Assembly: GCA_963970005.1 (NCBI GenBank)
Contig: CAXAMN010018557.1
Coordinates: 695,572 to 759,571 of the forward strand
Reading direction: 5' to 3'
DNA: 64,000 nucleotides
Source of the DNA: Durusdinium trenchii
Taxonomy: Eukaryota; Sar; Dinophyceae; Suessiales; Symbiodiniaceae
A model generated the notes under the pieces. It searched no databases. It was not told the DNA's origin and saw only the letters and a program-made list of their open reading frames with translations. The position numbers were made by a program, and so were the translations under genes. Shown in pieces: positions 1 through 11,500 of the stretch; position 1 is the stretch's first letter; every line of letters begins with the position of its first letter.

Positions 1-167
1 TAGATTGCAGAGCCACAAGGCCAAGTGCAGAGTGTTGTGAGTACGGCTACTTTGAGACCCCAAGTTCTCTGAAGATTTCCCTAGTCAGGACTCTAAGAAG
101 TTGAAGGTAGACGACAGAGTTCATCGGCATTAAGCAGGGATCCTATAAATGCATTTGCCTTGCTTTA

Positions 168-185
168 TTATATATATATATATAT
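168..185. repeat. (TA)n microsatellite
   Basis: A run of about nine TA units in AT-rich sequence. Similar short TA tracts recur in the window near 3198, 23265, 33579, 49627 and 62925. Confidence 0.9.
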
Positions 186-3100
186 TCTTAGTGATTTTGG
201 TTTTGGTGCCACCCATTGAGATGCTAACCTCAAGCCTTGCTTTCGTTTCCTTGGCCACAGGCTGACCTTCATGCTGTCACAGGACTTGCCAAGGGCGGCT
301 CCGCCGCCGCCAGGCCGATTTGGGACCATCTGAGATTTGGACCTTGCCAGATGAGAGCTGTGCATGTGGCGGATACATCGATGGGTTTCATTGAGCACTC
401 ATGCAAACGCAACCAGACGCAAGCAGATTTGAACTGATTTTCCGCAGTGTTCTTCTCTCGCCGAGAGCGAGATTATGCTTGTATCACCCGTCATGACGTC
501 ATTTGAGTTTGTTGGGGTTCTCAGTAGGTGGCAACACTTCACCAGACTTGGTCGGGGTAACGCTTGTCGACAGGCGCGGCCCAATGCCGCAGCTGTGCCT
601 CGATGTTGTTGGTGATCCCTCCAGTGGGCTACGCCGGGAGCCTGGAGCCGACCGAGCGGAGCGGTGAGGGGCTTTGGGGTGGGGCGTGGTGAGATGTGTC
701 GAAGACTCATGTGGTCATTGGGTTGACAAGAGAGACGAAGCGACTAGACAGATCCTTGATGTTAAGGTGCAAAAATCACACACAAACGTCCTGGCAGTCT
801 GTTGTGAGAAAAGGGGGCAGAAGTGTGTGAAGGTGCCTTTCAATTCGCTTGTCAGCATTCCGATTCCACTCAGGATCAATGTATGTATGGAGAATTGTTT
901 CCAGGTTTAGGGTTGACCCTGAACAAGAGGCATTCCGCTGCGCAAGTGAGGTCTTTCCAGAAAACTGCGAAGCAGCTCAGGAGGCGGCAGCTAAAGCATG
1001 ACATTTGCTCACTTGCAACCCCAAGGAAAAATCCATACAACTATGACAAGCCACAGTGAACCGGGGGTTATAGCCTAGCTGCCTCTAGCATTAAACAGCT
1101 TGAGTAGAGCGTTTTCAGAATCATTCAGATTTATTGCCTTTGTCACACTCACATTGGCATAACAGGCGCGGGCTGCGATGGACATTTCTCGCCCAACCTC
1201 CACGCTGCCAGAACCTTGGCAATCCAGAAGAGAGGGGAGGAGCAGAGATAAACTGAGGCCGCCACCTTTCGAATGCCAAGGAGTTACGATGGGTGTTGTG
1301 GTCTCAGGTTTAATCGGATTTGTTGGACTTGATATTTAAGATGGTCTTAGGCCTATTCAAATGCCTCCTTGATTCTCCTTGAGGCCGAGGACGGGGTGGA
1401 GAGACCACCAAAAACAACGAACCAAAGAATCTGACCAGTGCAGTGGGCCATGGTTTGATCCATCAAGTTGGAATAGCTTTGAACAGGAGAGCTTTCGGAC
1501 TGGGATGCTGCTGAAAGATCAGGAGTATGAGGCACAGGTTGTGCAATGTTTTGTGGCCTCCTTGCTTGGAGCACCAAGATGGGGCTTGGGGGCTGAATTC
1601 AAGCCATGCTTTTGAGCGGTGATCTTGACACAACATGATTATTGAAGATGCATCGGAAACGGCTGCAGACCTCTCTGACAGGTGTGGCTTCGAGTTCGCA
1701 ATCCTTTGTTCAATCCTGACGGAGCAGAAAACAAGTGGCGGTTCATGACCCGCAGCTTAGCACATCAATTACTCGACGAAAGCCCAAAGAGACGGACAAC
1801 AAGAGTGGCAAAATAAGGAATCAATTATCATGAAACATACGACTGGCGAGTAATGCATGGCAATGAGACAAGTGAATCAATTCATACAAGAGCCCTTGGT
1901 AAGTGCATCGCACGATTGAGTTTCCGATCGAACTGCTCTGAACAGAGTGTGTAGCAAGCAGCTCAGGCTGGGCTGAGTCCGCATCATCGTACGTGACGCT
2001 TCATGAGGCCTGGGGTTTCTCAGCGTACAGCTCAAACTGTGCCATCTTTGGGTAGTATCTTAATCATCAACCTGTGCCTTTGATGCTTATGTACCTTATG
2101 TAGCTGATGCAAGGCTGATCTGCCGGGTTTCAGCCTCACTGGCATGGAGGCGAGATATCCCAGGCAAAGCTTGTTGATATGGATGATGCACACGGCAGGG
2201 CAATCTGGTCCCTGAAAGCGTGAATCCTGGGGTCTTCCATCTTCTGAACATCACTGTGGTCCCGCGGAATGATGCTTGGCAGCGGACAATCCTGGAAATG
2301 GTGCATGGTCATGGTTCTGTGGAAGAGACTGTAGACTGTAGACTCTACAAACTGCTTCTGTCTTGTTTTTTCAGGTCAGCTTGGGATCCTCTGCACCCAT
2401 GCGATTGCGGGTGGGGTTCCGAGATGGGTACCTTGTCGAAAAGCCAAGAGTCCGATGGTCTCCACACTGCGAAGAGGCACAACTCGACATACCGCTGGAG
2501 TGCGCATCACAAGCGCATGCCCGTTGAGGCCTTGTTTTTGGTCGCCCCGCGTGGGACCGAGCTCACCTGTGCTGGTGTGGGCCTCAAAAAGCTGTACCCT
2601 TTTCGACGAAGAGGTGTCTAGTTCGCGAGTTCTCACGTGAGAGTTCTCATGGAAGAAAACACATCCTTTTTCTCACGCGAGGAAACACATCACCAATTTC
2701 TCTAGTTCTCACATGTTCTCACATTAGGTGTGCCTCAAACTCCAAGGCTTCTTGCCCGGCACTCTGGGAGGTGGTGAAGGTCCAGGTGGATGGGAAGCCC
2801 CTTTCGAGCGTCTGACCTGCATGACGCAGGACGACCATGGGGCAGTGTGTCCAGATGTGTCCAGAAAAGGATTGCAAATGATTGCAGTCTCAACAGGTGA
2901 ATCATTCACCGCAAGGCTTCACATCTGATGTGGTCCGATTCTTTAAGCGCATCCCCTCAGTGCCTCAGGCTCAAGAAAGTCAATCCTTGTCCTTTTGCGC
3001 CTCTCAGCTTGTCAGGACTACTTGCCGTCAGCTGGTCCTTGTGCTGACCCTGGGGTACCTGTGCCATCGGGCTTGTGGAGCATGCCTCATTCTCAGCCTT

Positions 3101-4706
3101 TGCTGTTCAACGAATTCAATGACGCACTCCTGTTCTTGCTGGCAAACATGATTTTGTGATGATTTGTTTATAGTTTTCATACTATATACTGCAAGACATA
3201 TATATATATACTTAAAGCATATTCTGCATGTTCTAAGCTTAGGTGTTAGAACAAGACAGATGCTCTAATCGCATGGGCTTTTAGAATGTCGGAGACCAAT
3301 ACATGAATTTTGCATCTACACATCGAACCGAAAAAATAACACAGGAGAAAAACAATTCTTGACGCTCAGCCTTCATACAAATATAAATATAGCTCGCAGG
3401 GAGTGAGAAGTATATAGCACACACCTTGAGAAATGAAGCTGGAACCGCCTAGCTGTTGGAGTGTTTTGGAGCAGTTGAACGCATTGAATGTGTGAAACAG
3501 AGATTTGAAGTGTTTGGCGTGTCGATGGAGCATTCACTTGCGCATCAAGGTGTGTTATCCATGGACGCATTCTAGGAAAGCGCTGTTGCACTGGTGTGTT
3601 GTCTGGACGAATGCTGACCGTACGCTGATGGCCGATGTTCCAAAATGCGGCACAGCGTTCTTGGAAAGAGCTGGTCAGCATTCAATTTTTTTGCGGACAT
3701 CGGCTCTCAATGTGTGCTGTCCGTCTAGAATGTTCTAAGTGTGCTGGCGCTTCATGTCCTAAGAGTGCACGTCGTCTTTGTTCTCAGATTGCATGACGCT
3801 CATGTTCTATTGCCGATGTTCTAAGTAAAGGGTTTCGGGCTTGGGAACAATTTGATGTTCTAAGTGGATGGATGCTTGCAAGTGTAATATATACATGCAC
3901 TTGTGTATGATGTACTTTTGTTCACACCGCCTTTGTAGTACAGTAAGCCTTCGCAATCGTTGGAAGCTTTTACAATTTAGAGTTCTTCGGTTTTTCGGTG
4001 TACCCGCTAGGTGTCTGTCAGCACCTCGAAGACCAGTTTGGGCCTCGCCAGGCCTGGAACTCAAAGTGCTCCCAGGTTTGACTGCTTTTTAGGGATTCTA
4101 CAAATTCAAGAGAGATGCATAGTGATGGCATGCGGGCGTGGCTTGTACATAGCACATAGTCCATGCGCAACAGGACCAACACCTGCAGATTCTCTCCCTT
4201 CCTTTTTGGATGTATATATGTATTCTCACAACTGCGTTGTGAGTCCACCAGGAAGTCTTCAGCACCCTCCTTGCGATGGTGACGTTGCCAGCTGCACGGT
4301 GCATGCGCCGCTAAGCCTGGGCAATGGGACAAAGGCCTTTGTGGGGCAACCGCTTTGGTTTGGCATCTTCGTCACGAATCCCTACTACATGCCTTTTGAC
4401 AACACGCGACTGAGCCTGACTGTTAACTGTTTTGCACACTTATATTTGTGAGCGTCCAGACACCAAGGTGGCTTCTGGCAGTTCTTGGAGATCGAGGAGA
4501 AGCCGAAGAGGCCATGACAGTTGAGCTCCACCGGTTCCGTCATGCTCATTGGTTTTAGATGGTTTTCCGCTTGCAGATCCTGACGCCAGGAGCTTTCGGA
4601 TCTCGAGGGCGCTAAGCTCTTGGATTTGGCTGGCTTGGATGCTCGAACCAAAGAAAAGAGAAGGCTGCAGACTACCTTTATGTTCTCAAAACCCCCAGAC
4701 TTGGCT

Positions 4707-4817
4707 TCCTTCCTTCTGTTTGTTTGTCTTTCTTTCTTTCGTTCTGTCTTTCTGTCTTTCTGTTTGTTTGTCTTTCTGTCTGTCTGTCTGTTTGTCTGTC
4801 TCTCTCCCTCTCTCTTT
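4707..4817. repeat. Pyrimidine microsatellite (TTTC/TGTC/TTTG)n
   Basis: About 110 bp built almost only of C and T with G at regular places, in drifting TTTC, TGTC and TTTG units and ending in TCTC. It opens several frames on both strands (Phe/Leu/Ser-rich one way, Lys/Arg/Gln/Thr-rich the other) that are artefacts of the repeat. Confidence 0.9.
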
Positions 4818-7351
4818 TCCCCCAGCGCCATGACCCAACAGCGAGTGGATGTGACTGGGGCATCCAGGAACTAATGGATGCCATTCAGACTGTCCATAGA
4901 TTTTTGATGATTTTTGGTCTCAGGATGGCTATCAGCTTCTGAAAGGTGTGGGCTAAGCTGTGCAGACCTCGACAAGCACTTCAGAGCTGAGCCTCTTCAT
5001 CTAGGTCTTGAAGGAGCTTTTGACATTCGTTCGAGTGTTGGACGATCTGCATGCCTAAGCTGAAACGCCTTGGCTTGAGGACACTCCTGAGCTTCTTCAG
5101 ATTGGGTTCGGAGGGTCAACGACATGAAGGGCATGCAACTGGTTGAGACTTGGAACATGCAATGGTATTTGTGTCTGCTTGCACACATACGGTCACATCG
5201 TCTTTGCGTTTTGAACAATATTACTTACATTATTAACACAGCAAATTTGTTGTGCTTCACCCAGTTCCCGCTGGGGAAGCATAGCAGCTGTGGCTCTTTT
5301 CATAGCACACACCATACTGCGGTGATGTCGCCCTGTTGTTTGATCTACTGCAAACAACTTGCCCCTCGAAACATGGCTGAAGGAGATCTTGGGAATGCGA
5401 CTTTTTGGAGCCGCTTCCCCAAGGTGCCTCGGCCTCAAATGATTTGGTCGAAACGCCCACCGAGTGACACCCAGTGTTTGTGCTAACTTCGTGTAGAGGA
5501 TGTGAATGGCGGCTGGGCTGGTCTTTGCCAAGTAGAGCTTGAAGCAGTTTGGCAGGAGGCACCATGTCGACTCTCCAAAAAGTGCTGCCTGCAAACGCAG
5601 CTTCTGTCAGCACATTGATGGAGGAGTGAACAGCACACTTCCCACACTCATGGAGTCTCCAGATGCTCGAAACACCAGCTGATTGGGCGGCAAGTGGCCA
5701 TGTGCCTGACCAAGATGAGAAGGAGCGCAACTAGCTTAATTACCCCAGTTTGCAGGTGAAGGGAGATTTGCAGCGGTGATTTGATGATCATATCGAACTC
5801 ATTGACCTGCATTCCAAACGCTGCCGGATCTTCACGTATGTCATTGTGGAGCCTCAAGTCTCTGGACTTCCACAAGCCAGCTAGCAGATCTGCTTCTGGC
5901 TGCCCTCTCTCGAGGTGGATGAGCTCTTTGAAAGCTCATCGAAGTCAAAGAGTTAATGAGTCAAGTCGCTGTGCGACAATGCGCCGACTTTGCTGCCGCA
6001 CTTGAAGCCGCTCCGCTGGAACGAAGACCCATCGGCGGTTCACACACACACATTGCTTCTGATCGGGTTCATGGTCGCACATCGTGAAAAGAACGAGTCT
6101 GCCAGATGGGTTGGAACAGGTTTAGTTTTGCAAAACTTCTGCCCAGCTACACAATAATTGGTTTGATGGGACCATTCCTGCGCAGTTTGACCTTTGCGGA
6201 CGGCGATACAGTCTCTGGGCACATCCTGAAGGAGCATATCTCGATTGGAGGACTTGAGGCAGGATGAGTCTACACATTTATTGCTGCAAATTCGTAGGCA
6301 AGCATGATTCACGCGGTCCCACTTCGGGTATCCAGACTTCCTCCTTCATATCAAATGACTTGCTGTAGTTGTTTTTTGCTCAAGCCTGCGTGTCGAAGCC
6401 ATCAGTCCTGCTCCCTTGATCCCAGCAAACTGTGCACGAAAAGCTTTTCACAAGGCTAAAGCAACTGGTTGAGTCAGCAAGGCCATGCTAACTAAGTGGA
6501 ATCAGCTTGAGTGAACACTCATCATCGCTCCCGAATTTCGGGCTCAGGTCTTGGTGGCACGGGGAGTTGTCGAAAGAAAGAAAACCGATAGCCTACTTGG
6601 AAGTGGCAGAGGACCACAGTGAGCATCGTTCGCCTGGCGATCTGGGCCGAACGACGTGAAGTTCCCCCGCTTGTTGCACCAACTCGCCCGGCTTTGCGCC
6701 GTATGAATTGCCATGGGGAGCTCAGCACAGGGCTCAGCTGACTGCCTCTCCCGTTCCGGATGGAACTTGGGCCACTCCAATTGCCTTGTTAAAATCAGAA
6801 ACCTTCGTTTCTCATCCAGGAAAGCATGCTCCCAGAGGGTCCCGCTGCAAAGGCTCGCTCAGGGTGGTCGTAGGCCAGCAGAAGAAATCCGTCGGCTTAG
6901 TCGATGCGTCGATGAGGCCTTGCAGGAGATGACGAAGCCCAAGCGCATTGCGATCACCGACAGCTTTTGGCTGGGACTCCGGGTGACTCCGGGTTCCGGC
7001 AAAGATTCGAGACGAGTGGACAGTGAACACGCCGGAGGAAAAACATGAGAAGAACCCAAGACTTTCTTTGCTTTTCCTTTTCATATTCATCACATTTCAT
7101 CACTTTCCAGCAGACTTCAGACTTCACTTTTTGAGAAGCAAGTTAGAGACTTCACTCAGTCGATGCTCCGCAAAAAAAGAGCAACCCCCTTCTGCCGCTG
7201 AGGTTCGAATTGTTGAAGGTGCAGCTTCCAGGTGCCGATGGGGATCATGTTTCGAGGTGCTCAAAAGAAGTTCTTGTTCCTTCTTTTAGCCCGCTCCTAC
7301 TTATATAATAAAGTAAGGGAGTCAGCTACTAGGCCAAGTTAGCTTCTAGGT

Positions 7352-7470
7352 AGGACGCAGGACAGCTCACGCTTCTTCAAGGAAGCTCCCCCCGCCTGAG
7401 AGCGAGGGAGAACTTCCTTGAAGAAGCGCTCGCACGAATGATTTAGTTCCTAGATTTTTAGGAAAAATTA
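7352..7470. repeat. Fold-back repeat family, copy 1
   Basis: A roughly 120-bp unit whose core is a perfect 15-bp inverted repeat, 7371-7385 (GCTTCTTCAAGGAAG) against 7413-7427, enclosing a GC-rich spacer of 27 bp. Flanks read GGACGCAGGACAGCTCAC on the left and GCTCGCACGAATGATTTAG on the right. The same arms and flanks recur at 49786-49905 with a different spacer, so this is a dispersed family, perhaps a non-autonomous fold-back element or a retroposed structured RNA. Confidence 0.75.
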
Positions 7471-8366
7471 GTGGTTCTGACTGCTCACAGAAGTTCTTGT
7501 TTCCCGGATTCCTACTTGCCACGCCGCAAAGCTGCTGAAAACTTGGCCGGCTTGTTCCTCGGAACTTGCGAGGCATGTTGAAGCCGGGGTTCTTTGAATC
7601 GCACTACTCAGAGCCCACAGTGCTCGATTCCTTGGTGCCTGATCCCTAGAGACAAGTAGCCAGTAGCGGCGGGCAGAAACTCCACTTGGCAATCGTTGGG
7701 GTTGATGAAAACAAGTGGTATGCAGGTCAACAAGCTCTGTAGGAAAGCATTTCAGCAGCTTTCTACCTGGAAATTCCTTTGTTCAACTTTATTGGGTAGC
7801 TGACTGGACAGCTCCTGCTTTCGAGCGCAACTCTTCGTCTGAGGAGAGATGCATACTTCCTTCAGCTGGACGATTCCTTAGTTTGGCATTCGATTGGTTC
7901 CAGTCAGAAGCTGCTTGCGCCTCAAAATAGAGGGATTTCCCTAACCCTCCTGCAACTAGGAAAATATATAGATTGCCGTTTGGGAGTGTGCAACGCGTTG
8001 ATTTGGAATCCTCTCAATTCAGCCATAGGTCAAAAACAGACGGCCCAATGAGACTTGGCCTCAAAGTCCTGGCCATCCACATCCACCCCTCGTGCGAAAC
8101 TGACTGAAACCAAAACAAGCCAGAGCCCCATCACCTTGTTGACCTCCGCAATTGAATAGTTTGTCCAGGGACGTCAGCCCAATGTACCAGATATATCCAG
8201 ATATTAACATCCTTTGATATTCTCAATGGCAGTATCTTAGGTTGCAACCAATGAGCACAGCGCCAACTTTCGGACCTTCCTCCGATTTTGGGCTTTGACG
8301 CTCAGACACACCAACAGTGACAGCCAAGACGGCCATGTTCACGTGATGATTGTTTTATTTCATTTC

Positions 8367-8371
8367 GCATC
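8367..8371. other. Target-site duplication, left copy
   Basis: GCATC directly before the 5' LTR, repeated as GCATC directly after the 3' LTR at 21877-21881. Five bp is the usual duplication size of copia integrases. Together the copies reconstruct an empty site reading ...catttcGCATCtgcaattgg.... Confidence 0.93.
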
Positions 8372-8480
8372 TGTGGTTTCACAGTTGTACACCGTATTCA
8401 TGTCTCACATACACTTGACTTTGGCTCAAGCAAAATAGGCGCGTATTGCGGTCTAAATAGGCTAATTGCCTGTTTACACA
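8372..8480 (+). repeat. 5' LTR (109 bp)
   Basis: Starts TGTGGTTTCACAG and ends TGTTTACACA. By eye it is identical base for base to 21768-21876. It carries TTTGGCTCAAG at 8420-8430, matching the last 11 bases of the dinoflagellate spliced leader. At 109 bp it is short for an LTR that must hold promoter and R region. I see no TATA box, which fits dinoflagellate promoters but proves nothing. Confidence 0.95.
8420..8430 (+). other. Spliced-leader-like remnant inside the 5' LTR
   Basis: TTTGGCTCAAG equals the 3' end of the dinoflagellate trans-spliced leader (...GCCATTTTGGCTCAAG). Retroposed dinoflagellate cDNAs are known to keep such relics. Here it lies inside the LTR, and so also at 21816-21826. 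It may mark the 5' end of a trans-spliced element RNA that was built into the R region. Confidence 0.55.
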
Positions 8481-8499
8481 GGTTATCAGCCGTATCGCC
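8481..8499 (+). promoter_or_regulatory. Candidate primer-binding site (anticodon-arm type)
   Basis: GGTTATCAGCCGTATCGCC begins at the first base after the 5' LTR. Its complement read as tRNA is a 5-base stem strand, the 7-base loop CTGATAA, then CC: U33, anticodon GAU or IAU, A37, A38, as in tRNA-Ile. Drosophila copia has a site of the same design (GGTTATGGGCCC, complement of the initiator-Met anticodon arm) primed by a half tRNA. A weaker alternative is a gapped match to the plant-type TGGTATCAGAGC initiator site. Confidence 0.5.
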
Positions 8500-8524
8500 A
8501 TAAGTGCGGTGCGTGCTTTGGGAC

Positions 8525-8576
8525 GTAGCTAGCCGGTTCCACCACGAGTAGTGCGCACACTCGGTAGGCTAGCTGC
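8525..8576 (+). promoter_or_regulatory. Leader stem-loop with palindromic loop (dimerisation-site-like)
   Basis: Outer stem 8525-8534 (GTAGCTAGCC) pairs with 8567-8576 (one T.G pair) and ends one base before the ORF1 ATG at 8578. Nested in it, CGAGT (8545-8549) pairs with ACTCG (8559-8563) and presents a 9-nt loop, A plus GTGCGCAC, an 8-base palindrome. Retroviral dimerisation sites have the same layout: a 9-nt loop with a 6-base palindrome between PBS and gag. The function is inferred from position and shape only. Confidence 0.55.
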
Positions 8577-8577
8577 C

Positions 8578-11500
8578 ATGGATGCTTTGGAGGACGAACG
8601 ATCTCGTTCGGGCTATGCTCCTACCACCCCGTTGATGTCCGAGCATGAGGGTAGTGATATCCTAGTGCCTTTACCTCCTGACTTGTTGAGTGTTCCTCTA
8701 CTTAGTCCTGTCCAGGGGGACCTGGGGCCCATGGAAGCTCCTTCTCCGTTCGCACCAACAACATCAGTGATTAACCAGATAGATGCAAGGACTCTCCAGC
8801 AAGCTGTCATTGTAAATCAGGACCAATCGGCAGCAGTGGCACAGGTCGCTGAGCTAAGGCACCAGGCAATCATGTCCGAAGCTCAGAATAGGTTCAACGA
8901 GGAAGCCACACGCATGAGAGAGGATGTGGAGAGACAAGCCAGAGACTTCGTCGCGGAGTCATCCGGAGCAAATGAACAACAAACACTTGAACAACTTCGA
9001 ATTGCACAACAACAGCTACAGCAGCAACAAGAAGATGAGCGTAAAAGGTTCTTGACACAAACGGCTCTTGAGAAACATGAGTTTGCCTTAAAGGAAAGGG
9101 CCGTAGCTCAAGAGCGAGAGAACAGTTTGCGCGCTGAGCTGGCCGAACAAGCTCGCATCATCAAAGAGCTAAGAGAAGGGATGTACGCCGCACCGGGGAA
9201 CCGGATGTCAGAAATGGCACCCAAGCACAAATCCAGTTCTCCGGAGGCACGGTCGTGCAAAGCCACGTCGAGCATGCCGAAACCGCCATCCCCTCCAGAT
9301 AATGCTCATCAAAGCGACGCTGACAGCGAGAGATCAGAGAAGAAGAAGAAAAAGAAGAAGAGTGATCGACGCAAGAATGATGAAACACAGAAGCGAGGTC
9401 GCTCTCCTACGAAGAAGAGGACAAAGAAGAAGTCCCCTTCGCCTTCTCCTTCAGGTTGCTCGAGCAGCGACGCCGACTCTACATCGTCGAGTTCCGTTCG
9501 TGACAAGATTTCCAAACTTGTCAAAAAGGAGTTGAAGAAAATGCTTAAGAAGGATGGTCCTCCTGAGAAAGAGCAACGTGCAAAGGAAGCGGACAAAGTG
9601 CTCATTCCGAAGTTTCCGACTCCCGAAAGGTACCGGGATTGGAAGATCAAAGTCAGAGATAATGTTTCCGCGGCCTCTGCAAAGCCTGACGATGCGCGAA
9701 AGTGGATCGGGAAAGTCTTCCAAGAAGATCAGAACATCGATGCACTTGCCGATTCAGAAGGGTTTCCGACACTCGATGCAAAGCTTTTGTCAAGTCTGAC
9801 AAACTGCGCCGAGGGGGACCTTGGTCGGCAGATAGCTACCTTTAAGGAGCTTCAAGCGCGTGAGAACAAACCAGTTAAGGGTCGACAGGTGTTGCTCAAA
9901 TTTCATGAGTACTTTGCCACGAGCATCAAGCACGGTGCTATTTACGATTTGGAAGATCTTATGTCAGTGAAGCTAGTAAACGACGATTTAAAGTCATTCA
10001 TTAGCAAATGGGATTCGGTCCTCGCCGGCATGAAACGAGAACCTGAAAAGAGCGTGTTGGAAGCATATTTCCACATGGCTATCAAGAGTTTCAGGCCTCT
10101 TACTCATGACCTGGCATTGTACGATCGTGCCGCCGAGGGATCGAAGGAAAAGACATACGATTTCCTGATCGCTGCCTCCCGTGCCTACCTGGAACGGAAG
10201 CGACTCGACAAGATGCGGGATGCCACCAAGCGGTCGCTTGGTGGCAAAGATCCTGTTGCACCTGCCAAATTGGACAAGAAAGGTGTATGCTTTGAATTTC
10301 AAAAGACAGGAAAGTGCAAGAGAGGTAGTTCATGCCCATTCAAGCACGAAAAACCCCGCGAAGATTCGAAAGGCAAGGGGAAAGGAAAGTCAAGGAGTAG
10401 ATCACAATCAAGATCCCTTACTCCAGGTTCCAGAAAAGAGACTTGCAAATTCTGGAAGGCAGGCAATTGTCATCGTGGAAAGGATTGTGCCTTTCAGCAT
10501 CCTGAGAAGACAGTGCCTGCAAAAGAAGACAAACGAAAGAAGAAGAAGAAGAAGAAAGAGAAGCCACGCAAAAGAAGTAAAAGTGGCTCAAGGTCAGGCT
10601 CCGACAGTTCCACTGGGTCAGAAAGCCAGAGGAAGAAAGGTGGAAAATCTTCTTCTTCCAATGCGCCGGCAGCCGTTTGCCTCCTGCGGACATTGGTCTT
10701 TGCTGCAACGATCTCGAACGGATCAACAGCATTTATTAATAGCCCGCTGGGAAGCGTGGTCATGCCAGCATACCCTGCCATGCCTGTTTTGAGCAATAAT
10801 TTGAATACACATGAAAATGCAAACGTCATTAGGACGAGAATTCACTTTGATGACAACCCAACTGTTTTCGAGCATACCGTTGATCAAAATATGAGGTTCA
10901 AGCCGGTTGGAGTCAGGCACAAGAAGAAGAAGCGCCTCCTTCCAGTCGACTACCGTGGCGACCCTAGCGTACTTCGAGTTGCTCAGGAGGACGCATCGAT
11001 TGCAGCTCAACACCTTCAGAATGCTGTTGATAATGAGCTTCACAACAGGCCAGCAACATGTGGTTACCTGTGCGATTCCGTCATGGGTTGCGTGAAATGC
11101 TTTAAGCCTGTCAACAGTCCATCCATGGCAACGCCGGAGATCGCGTGGATAGCAGACACTGGTAGTGCTCATGATCTTGTTTCAAGAAACATGCTACATG
11201 ATTGCGAGGTTTCCCAATCCTCTAGACCAGTCAGCCTTCTCACAGCAAATGGTGTGTTTCAGGCCGTTGACCAAGCAACAGTGGATGTCCCGGTGTTAGG
11301 AACCCAGATCACTCCATACGTTCTGGATGATAGTCCTGCCGTGGTATCCGTTGGTCAAAGGTGCATTGACGCAGGCTGGAGTTTTCACTGGCCCGCGTAC
11401 AGTAGACCATACTTTAAGAAACCTGATGGCACCAAAGTAAAGCTTGAGGCGCAGGATTATGTCCCTTATCTACCATCCACCACGGGAATGGCGATGACCG

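Larger units (their letters stand above)
1..8366. other. Non-coding or unrecognised region left of the copia element
   Basis: I see no protein here that I can assign to a family. The open frames are short (up to about 157 codons), start anywhere, lie on both strands and carry no recognisable motif. The stretch holds simple repeats (TA near 168-185 and 3198-3210, pyrimidine repeat 4707-4817) and one copy of a fold-back repeat (7352-7470). Small exons of intron-rich host genes could be hidden here and would need transcript data to find. Confidence 0.6.

Noticed and set aside
2220-2621. 133-codon ORF, plus strand
   Set aside because: No motif, no homologue recognised, overlapped by an ORF on the other strand.
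4385-4884. Overlapping ORFs on both strands rich in Lys/Arg/Gln or Phe/Leu/Ser
   Set aside because: Produced by the pyrimidine microsatellite.
5257-5730. 157-codon ORF, minus strand
   Set aside because: Composition of random sequence, no recognisable domain.
8479-8490. PBS for initiator tRNA-Met (TGGTATCAGAG type)
   Set aside because: Needs an inserted T and mismatches at both ends; the anticodon-arm reading fits without gaps. Kept only as an alternative.
8551-8577. Nine extra N-terminal codons of ORF1 beginning with GTG
   Set aside because: No ATG there; the codons lie inside the palindromic loop and stem of the leader, while ATG 8578 has a good context.
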